From Flavobacteriales bacterium (GTDB lineage Bacteria > Bacteroidota > Bacteroidia > Flavobacteriales > JADGDT01), in NCBI GenBank assembly GCA_023145275.1, contig JAGLEB010000084.1, forward strand, positions 1 through 10,310: a stretch of 10,310 bases of DNA. Direction: 5' to 3'. The notes beneath the pieces were generated by a model. That model was not told the origin of the DNA, did no database searches, and saw nothing but the letters and a program-made list of their open reading frames with translations. Positions 6,425 to 10,310 of this stretch are shown here, piece after piece (position 1 is the first letter of the stretch; each line of letters opens with the position of its first letter). A program made the translations under genes and the position numbers.

Positions 6425-8221
6425 CTATTCTTCTTTAAAGAAAATAACAATTTTTGAAGCCCTGCTTAGTCCAACTACCTCAGCTAGCTCATCTCTTGTA
6501 GCTTCTTTCATCCTTTTCACCGATTTAAACTTTCTCATTAAATCGGCAATTGTCTTTTCGCCAATACCAGAAATAGCTTCTAATTCGGAGGTTAAACTGC
6601 TCTTGCTCCTTTTATTTCTATGGTGAGTAATTCCAAACCTGTGGGCCTCGTCTCTAGCACGCTGGATAACTTTTAATGTTTCCGACTTTTTATCTAAATA
6701 CAGAGGTATGGGATCATCCGGATAAAACAATTCTTCTAATCTTTTCGCAATACCAACTATTGCAACTTTTCCCCTTATTCCTAAATCATCAAAACTTTTC
6801 AATGCTGCATTTAACTGGCCTTTTCCCCCATCTATAACCACAAATTGTGGGAGGCTCTCCCCTTCATCAATCATCCTTTTGTAACGCCTATAAACTACTT
6901 CAGTCATTGAAGCATAATCGTCAGGACCTTCAACAGTTTTAATATTAAAATGGCGGTAGTCCCTTTTTGCAGGTTTCCCATTTCTGAAAACAACGCAAGC
7001 TGCTACAGGATTTGTCCCCTGAATATTTGAATTATCGAAGCACTCAATATGCCGTGGCTCCTCACTTAACCTGAGATCTTTTTTCATCTGCGACATCAGC
7101 CTATTTGTGTGTCTATCGGGATCAGTAATTTTTACTTGTTTTAACTTTTCTAATCGCAAATACTTAGCATTACGCTCAGACAATTCAATAATTTTAAGCT
7201 TATCTCCAATCTTCGGGATAGTTATCTTGAGATTAGGATTGTGTAAATCAACATTAAAAGGCACAAATAACTCGCGCGATAAAGACTCAAATCTCTGTCT
7301 AACTTCTACAATTGCTAACTCTATTATTTCCTTGTCACTCTCATTAAGTTTTTTCTTAATTTCCATTGTATGACTCTGTATTATTGAGCCATTCATAATC
7401 TTCAAGAAATTCACATAGGCATACTGCTCATCGCTAATGATTGAGAATACATCAACATTGTTTATTTTAGGATTGACAATTGTAGATTTAGCCTGATAGT
7501 TTTTAAGTGATTCAAGTTTCACTTTTATTGCTTGAGCTTCTTCGAATTCCATATTTTCAGCAAAAGAAAGCATTAATGAATTCAGCGGTTTAATTGCTTC
7601 ATTAAAATTACCTCTTACAATATTTCTAATCGAAGAAATATCTGACATATATTCTTCATGACTCTGCTCATTTTCACAAGCTCCCTTGCATTTTCCTATA
7701 TGATAATCCAAACAGACTTTATATTTGCCATTCATGATATTTTGTTCACTCAAATCATGCTTACAAGTCCGCAAAGGGTATAACTCTTTTATCAATGACA
7801 AAAGGTAATTAGCCATACGAACAGAGGCATAAGGACCAAAATATTCCGAACCATCCTTAATCATATTTCGCGTAAGAAATACTCTCGGGAAGCGCTCTTT
7901 TTTAATGCAAATCCAAGGGTATGTTTTGTCGTCCTTTAGTAATATATTGTATTTTGGCTGATATTTCTTTATCAAATTGTTCTCGAGAAGTAGTGCATCC
8001 ATCTCAGTCTCAACAACAATATACTCTATGTTTTCAATCTTTCGAACAAGGATTCTAGTCTTAGCGTCGTCATGCTCTTTATTAAAGTATGACAAAACTC
8101 TATTTTTTAGATTTTTAGCCTTACCCACATAAATTATTACACCCTCCTTATTAAAATACTGATAAACACCAGGACTCTTAGGTATAGTTTTTAATAACAA
8201 GTTGATTTTTTCCGATGCCAT
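6425..8221 (-). CDS. uvrC: excinuclease ABC subunit C (UvrC)
   Basis: UvrC is the dual nuclease of nucleotide excision repair, cutting 3' and 5' of a lesion in DNA loaded by UvrB. The 598-residue protein is full length. The N-terminal GIY-YIG domain (14-92) has G-V-Y, I-I-Y31-V-G-K, R41 and the catalytic-type Glu in L-L-E80-N-N-L-I-K. Four cysteines C153, C170, C178 and C182 fit the [4Fe-4S] ligand cluster known in UvrC. A UVR segment that contacts UvrB covers about 206-241 (F-A-E-N-M-E-F-E-E-A). The RNase H-like nuclease domain carries the expected triad D396 (F-D-N-S-N), D464 (V-I-D-G-G-K-G-Q-L) and H527 (D-E-A-H-R-F). Tandem helix-hairpin-helix motifs end the protein (547-594, I-S-G-I-G-E-K-T). 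The ATG fits the family start. It is a single-gene unit; uvrA and uvrB are not in the window. Confidence 0.98.
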   Translation of the reverse strand: MASEKINLLLKTIPKSPGVYQYFNKEGVIIYVGKAKNLKNRVLSYFNKEHDDAKTRILVRKIENIEYIVVETEMDALLLENNLIKKYQPKYNILLKDDKTYPWICIKKERFPRVFLTRNMIKDGSEYFGPYASVRMANYLLSLIKELYPLRTCKHDLSEQNIMNGKYKVCLDYHIGKCKGACENEQSHEEYMSDISSIRNIVRGNFNEAIKPLNSLMLSFAENMEFEEAQAIKVKLESLKNYQAKSTIVNPKINNVDVFSIISDEQYAYVNFLKIMNGSIIQSHTMEIKKKLNESDKEIIELAIVEVRQRFESLSRELFVPFNVDLHNPNLKITIPKIGDKLKIIELSERNAKYLRLEKLKQVKITDPDRHTNRLMSQMKKDLRLSEEPRHIECFDNSNIQGTNPVAACVVFRNGKPAKRDYRHFNIKTVEGPDDYASMTEVVYRRYKRMIDEGESLPQFVVIDGGKGQLNAALKSFDDLGIRGKVAIVGIAKRLEELFYPDDPIPLYLDKKSETLKVIQRARDEAHRFGITHHRNKRSKSSLTSELEAISGIGEKTIADLMRKFKSVKRMKEATRDELAEVVGLSRASKIVIFFKEE

Positions 8222-8263
8222 TTACATATTGAAATTTAGAAATTATATAAAAACCTCATCGAA

Positions 8264-8271
8264 CAAATATA
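8264..8271 (-). promoter_or_regulatory. candidate -7 box for uvrC
   Basis: Read on the minus strand this is TATATTTG, a full TAnnTTTG match, with a predicted leader of about 38 bases to the uvrC ATG. There is no TTG at the usual -33 distance. The whole 8222-8477 gap otherwise holds only the two hairpins listed separately; I see no gene in it. Confidence 0.35.
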
Positions 8272-8366
8272 ATAATCTAAGTTCGATAATCGATTTTAAT
8301 ACAGTCATGAATAATTTCTCAACAACTAAAGTTTCTAAACCAACATACTTATAAAACATATAAACA

Positions 8367-8395
8367 TCGGAGCGTTAGTTAATCAAACACTCCGA
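8367..8395 (-). terminator. hairpin, probable terminator of the cytochrome gene
   Basis: Arms at 8367-8376 and 8386-8395 (core TCGGAG/CTCCGA) pair over 10 bp around a 9-base loop. On the minus-strand RNA all positions pair, with one U:G wobble; on the plus strand the same position is a C:A mismatch, so the structure suits minus-strand transcription. It is followed on that strand by a T-rich tract (TGTTTATATGTTTTAT), not a pure T run. It lies about 80 bases after the cytochrome stop. Confidence 0.5.
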
Positions 8396-8454
8396 GCTTT
8401 GTAATTAAATAACCTTCCTAACACAACTAGGAACTTTTACTACAAAAAGCACAA

Positions 8455-8475
8455 GCTCTTCGTTGAACTAAGAGC
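8455..8475 (-). terminator. small hairpin just after the cytochrome stop
   Basis: GCTCTT (8455-8460) and AAGAGC (8470-8475) form a 6-bp stem with a 9-base loop right after the TAG stop. On the minus strand it is followed after a few bases by TTGTGCTTTTTG. It is a weaker terminator candidate than 8367-8395, or part of a tandem pair. Confidence 0.3.
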
Positions 8476-8477
8476 AA

Positions 8478-8948
8478 CTAGTTTGTATAATCAACCTTGT
8501 AAACCTTATGACATGTAACACAATTATTTGTTAAAGCTGCAAGTTGTTTTGATGTTGTTGTAGGATTGTAATTCACCCTAGCACTATCAGCTATTGCTTG
8601 AAATAAGTCGTGTCCAGCGAATCCCATTTGCTTACAAGCTAAAGGAGAAAGCTTCAATAAACGTGCTGGAGTTTCAGCTATAGCAGCTTTTCCTTGTCGT
8701 GTAGCTGCCTTTACAATCATCTCAGGATTATTCTCAGCCATGCCTTGATGCACTTCATTTATCACCTCGAGATAATCTCTCATCTCGCTCATTACAAGAT
8801 CGCGAAGATCAGGCGCATACTTTACGGTTATTCGATTGTCTTCACTATCTGCCTTGATCATTTCTGTTCCAGTAAATAGCAGTATGTATCCCAAAACCAA
8901 AGTCGTGATAACAAAAATAACGTTTGAGATAATTAGTATTTTCTTCAT
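8478..8948 (-). CDS. cytochrome c'-like monoheme c-type cytochrome
   Basis: The 156-residue protein has a positively charged start (M-K-K) and one hydrophobic segment at about 5-26, so it is exported or anchored with its body in the periplasm. The only heme-attachment motif is C143-V-T-C146-H147, ten residues from the C-terminus. That position, together with four predicted helices (about 45-72, 74-92, 95-122 and 132-153), fits class II cytochromes c (cytochrome c' and c-556 family, PF01322-type) rather than class I. Several methionines lie in the first helix (M53, M56) where a distal ligand would be expected, but none can be assigned by eye. Partners are unknown: uvrC lies downstream and the M90 peptidase is divergent, neither an electron-transfer gene. 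Possible roles include electron carriage or binding of small gases. The heme protein call is secure; the class II assignment is likely. Confidence 0.8.
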   Translation of the reverse strand: MKKILIISNVIFVITTLVLGYILLFTGTEMIKADSEDNRITVKYAPDLRDLVMSEMRDYLEVINEVHQGMAENNPEMIVKAATRQGKAAIAETPARLLKLSPLACKQMGFAGHDLFQAIADSARVNYNPTTTSKQLAALTNNCVTCHKVYKVDYTN

Positions 8949-9026
8949 CTGAATAATTATATTAAATTTATTTTGACGGCGAATATATATGTTTTTATTT
9001 AGATTAAATTAAAATAATAGAATAAT

Positions 9027-9128
9027 ATGACAAAAACACTAATTCAATACATCAACGAAAAAAAACATATATTTATAGCTGAGGTTCCCTATGGAATTAG
9101 AAAGCTTTTATTGTTTAGCAACTGCTGA
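9027..9128 (+). CDS. possible 33-residue small ORF (weak)
   Basis: An ATG-to-TGA frame encodes 33 residues beginning M-T-K-T-L-I-Q-Y-I-N-E-K-K and ending L-L-L-F-S-N-C. It fills much of the 230-base gap between the cytochrome and M90 peptidase genes and points towards the latter, ending 50 bases before it. There is no Shine-Dalgarno and no recognised family. Frames of this size are common by chance in AT-rich DNA, so it is listed only as a candidate leader or small protein. Confidence 0.13.
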   Translation: MTKTLIQYINEKKHIFIAEVPYGIRKLLLFSNC

Positions 9129-9178
9129 GTAGTTTATATCAAGCTATACTCCTATTATTTAACACATTTATACTAAAA

Positions 9179-10060
9179 ATGGATATACTTATTACATCAG
9201 TCATTCTAATAGTTATTTTCCTCGCAGTAAGAAAAATGTGGAGTAAAGACACATGGAAAATGCCAAATGAGGTATTTAATACAAAATGGAGACAAATTCT
9301 GAGCGAGAAAGTAGCTTTTTACAATGCTTTATCAGATGATGATAAAACAAGGTTTGAGTTCAAGGTTCAAGAGTTTTTACTAAACACACGAATTACAGGA
9401 ATTGACGTTAAGATTGATGATACAGATAGAATTCTAGTTGCTGCCAGTGCCGTAATACCAATATTTCATTTCTCCAATTGGAAATATATAAACCTATATG
9501 AGGTTTTGATATATCCATCAAGTTTTAATAAAAATTTTGAAACTTCTGGTGAAGGAAGGAATATTTTAGGTATGGTAGGCTACGGTTTCATGGAAGGGAA
9601 AATGATTTTATCTAAACAAGCTTTACACCGTGGCTTCTCAAATGAATCAGACAAGAAGAACACGGCCATTCACGAATTTGTACATCTAATAGATAAGATG
9701 GATGGTGCTATTGATGGTATTCCAGAACTATTATTAGAAAAGCAGTACACTATACCTTGGTTAGATTTAATCAACCAGAAAATAGATGATATCTACAAAA
9801 ATAAATCAGAGATAAATCCATATGGAGGCACAAACAAAGCAGAGTTTTTTGCGGTGGTAAGTGAATATTTTTTTGAAAGGCCTAAACTGTTACAGAAAAA
9901 ACACCCCGAACTATACAAGCTCCTAGAGGAGATTTTTGATCAAAAAATGACTTCGAGAGATATGAATAAAATAAGGCACTCCATTGGCAGAAATGACCTT
10001 TGTCCATGTAGAAGTGGGAAAAAATTTAAAAAATGCTGCGGAAAAGTACACTATTCATAA
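9179..10060 (+). CDS. membrane-anchored M90 (MtfA-type) zinc peptidase with C-terminal SEC-C motif
   Basis: The 293-residue protein has a hydrophobic N-terminal helix (3-17) followed by K/R residues, so it is probably anchored with the body in the cytoplasm. The central part matches the M90 family of E. coli MtfA, a zinc aminopeptidase that binds the glucose repressor Mlc. The active site reads A-I-H165-E166-F-V-H169-L-I-D, and N-P-Y-G-G-T-N-K-A-E-F-F-A-V-V-S-E-Y-F-F (213-232) is the second conserved block; E229 is the likely third zinc ligand by spacing. A-S-A-V-I-P-I-F (89-96) is also typical. The C-terminus (269-288) is a SEC-C zinc motif: C275-P-C277, S-G-K-K-F-K-K, C286-C287-G. E. coli MtfA lacks both the anchor and SEC-C. 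It stands alone on its strand. The enzyme family is clear; substrate and partner are unknown, and no mlc gene is present here. Confidence 0.88.
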   Translation: MDILITSVILIVIFLAVRKMWSKDTWKMPNEVFNTKWRQILSEKVAFYNALSDDDKTRFEFKVQEFLLNTRITGIDVKIDDTDRILVAASAVIPIFHFSNWKYINLYEVLIYPSSFNKNFETSGEGRNILGMVGYGFMEGKMILSKQALHRGFSNESDKKNTAIHEFVHLIDKMDGAIDGIPELLLEKQYTIPWLDLINQKIDDIYKNKSEINPYGGTNKAEFFAVVSEYFFERPKLLQKKHPELYKLLEEIFDQKMTSRDMNKIRHSIGRNDLCPCRSGKKFKKCCGKVHYS

Positions 10061-10310
10061 TCATCAAAAACAAAATTAAACAGACCCTAAATTAACTTAT
10101 GAAGAGTTCAAATACATCATGGGATGACTTATAAAACCTTCGCCTTTTCATAAGGCAATTGGTATTATATGAAATTTCCACACAATTGAACCAATGCTTA
10201 ACGACATTGATGTACATACAACAATTAAGACTAATCTTACTATTACTAGTAAAGGCTTAGTTCTAATCTACATTGCACATATACTCCCAAAATACAATTT
10301 CATCAAAACA
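10061..10310. other. non-coding right edge, no recognised gene
   Basis: No recognisable gene. A short hairpin, GCCTT (10142-10146) and AAGGC (10152-10156) with a 5-base loop, lies about 80 bases after the peptidase stop but has no T tract, so it is a poor terminator. A frame from an ATG at 10194 stays open for 39 codons to the window edge, starting M-L-N-D-I-D-V-H; it has no family resemblance and could be chance or the start of a gene outside. Confidence 0.35.

Noticed and set aside
7107..7373. Plus-strand frame inside uvrC
   Set aside because: Shadow of uvrC; the product is a low-complexity Ser/Leu string.
8694..8879. Plus-strand frame opposite the cytochrome gene
   Set aside because: Shadow frame; the minus strand encodes a signal segment and CxxCH heme site.
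1..10310. CRISPR array, insertion sequence, toxin-antitoxin, defence or other undescribed multi-gene system
   Set aside because: No direct repeat-spacer pattern, transposase motif or clustered unknown genes; nearly every long frame is a recognised core family in intact form.

Overview
The window is a housekeeping stretch of an AT-rich chromosome (roughly two thirds A+T by eye) from a member of the Bacteroidota. The evidence is the yicC-gmk-nadD gene order, an HU-CCDC81/SPOR membrane protein of a type found in that phylum, a lipoprotein with a Bacteroidota-type surface-export signal (C-S-K-D-D-E), weak Shine-Dalgarno sites, and several TAnnTTTG boxes, the -7 promoter element of this phylum. 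The class (Bacteroidia or Flavobacteriia) cannot be settled from the sequence.

Layout. Minus strand 1-1231: queD (queuosine precursor synthesis) followed by lpxH (lipid A synthesis). lpxH runs off the left edge and appears to start at TTG. Plus strand 1464-3566: yicC (endoribonuclease), gmk (guanylate kinase) and nadD (NAD synthesis), probably one operon from a promoter near 1434. Minus strand 3570-5018: a small surface lipoprotein with a Calx-beta-like fold and, upstream of it behind a strong terminator, an HU-CCDC81/SPOR protein. Plus strand 5308-6402: dprA (DNA uptake and recombination). Minus strand 6425-8221: uvrC (nucleotide excision repair), tail to tail with dprA. Minus strand 8478-8948: a membrane-anchored or exported cytochrome c'-like monoheme protein. 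Plus strand 9179-10060: a membrane-anchored M90 (MtfA-type) zinc peptidase with a C-terminal SEC-C zinc motif. The last 250 bases hold no recognisable gene.

The genes serve separate core processes: outer membrane lipid A, tRNA modification, RNA turnover, nucleotide and NAD supply, DNA processing and repair, cell envelope, and heme/redox. I see no mobile element, CRISPR array, tRNA, rRNA or defence cassette, and no convincing undescribed multi-gene system. The points most worth a second look are single proteins: the HU-CCDC81/TM/SPOR protein, the TM/M90/SEC-C peptidase, the cytochrome c'-like protein and the surface lipoprotein.
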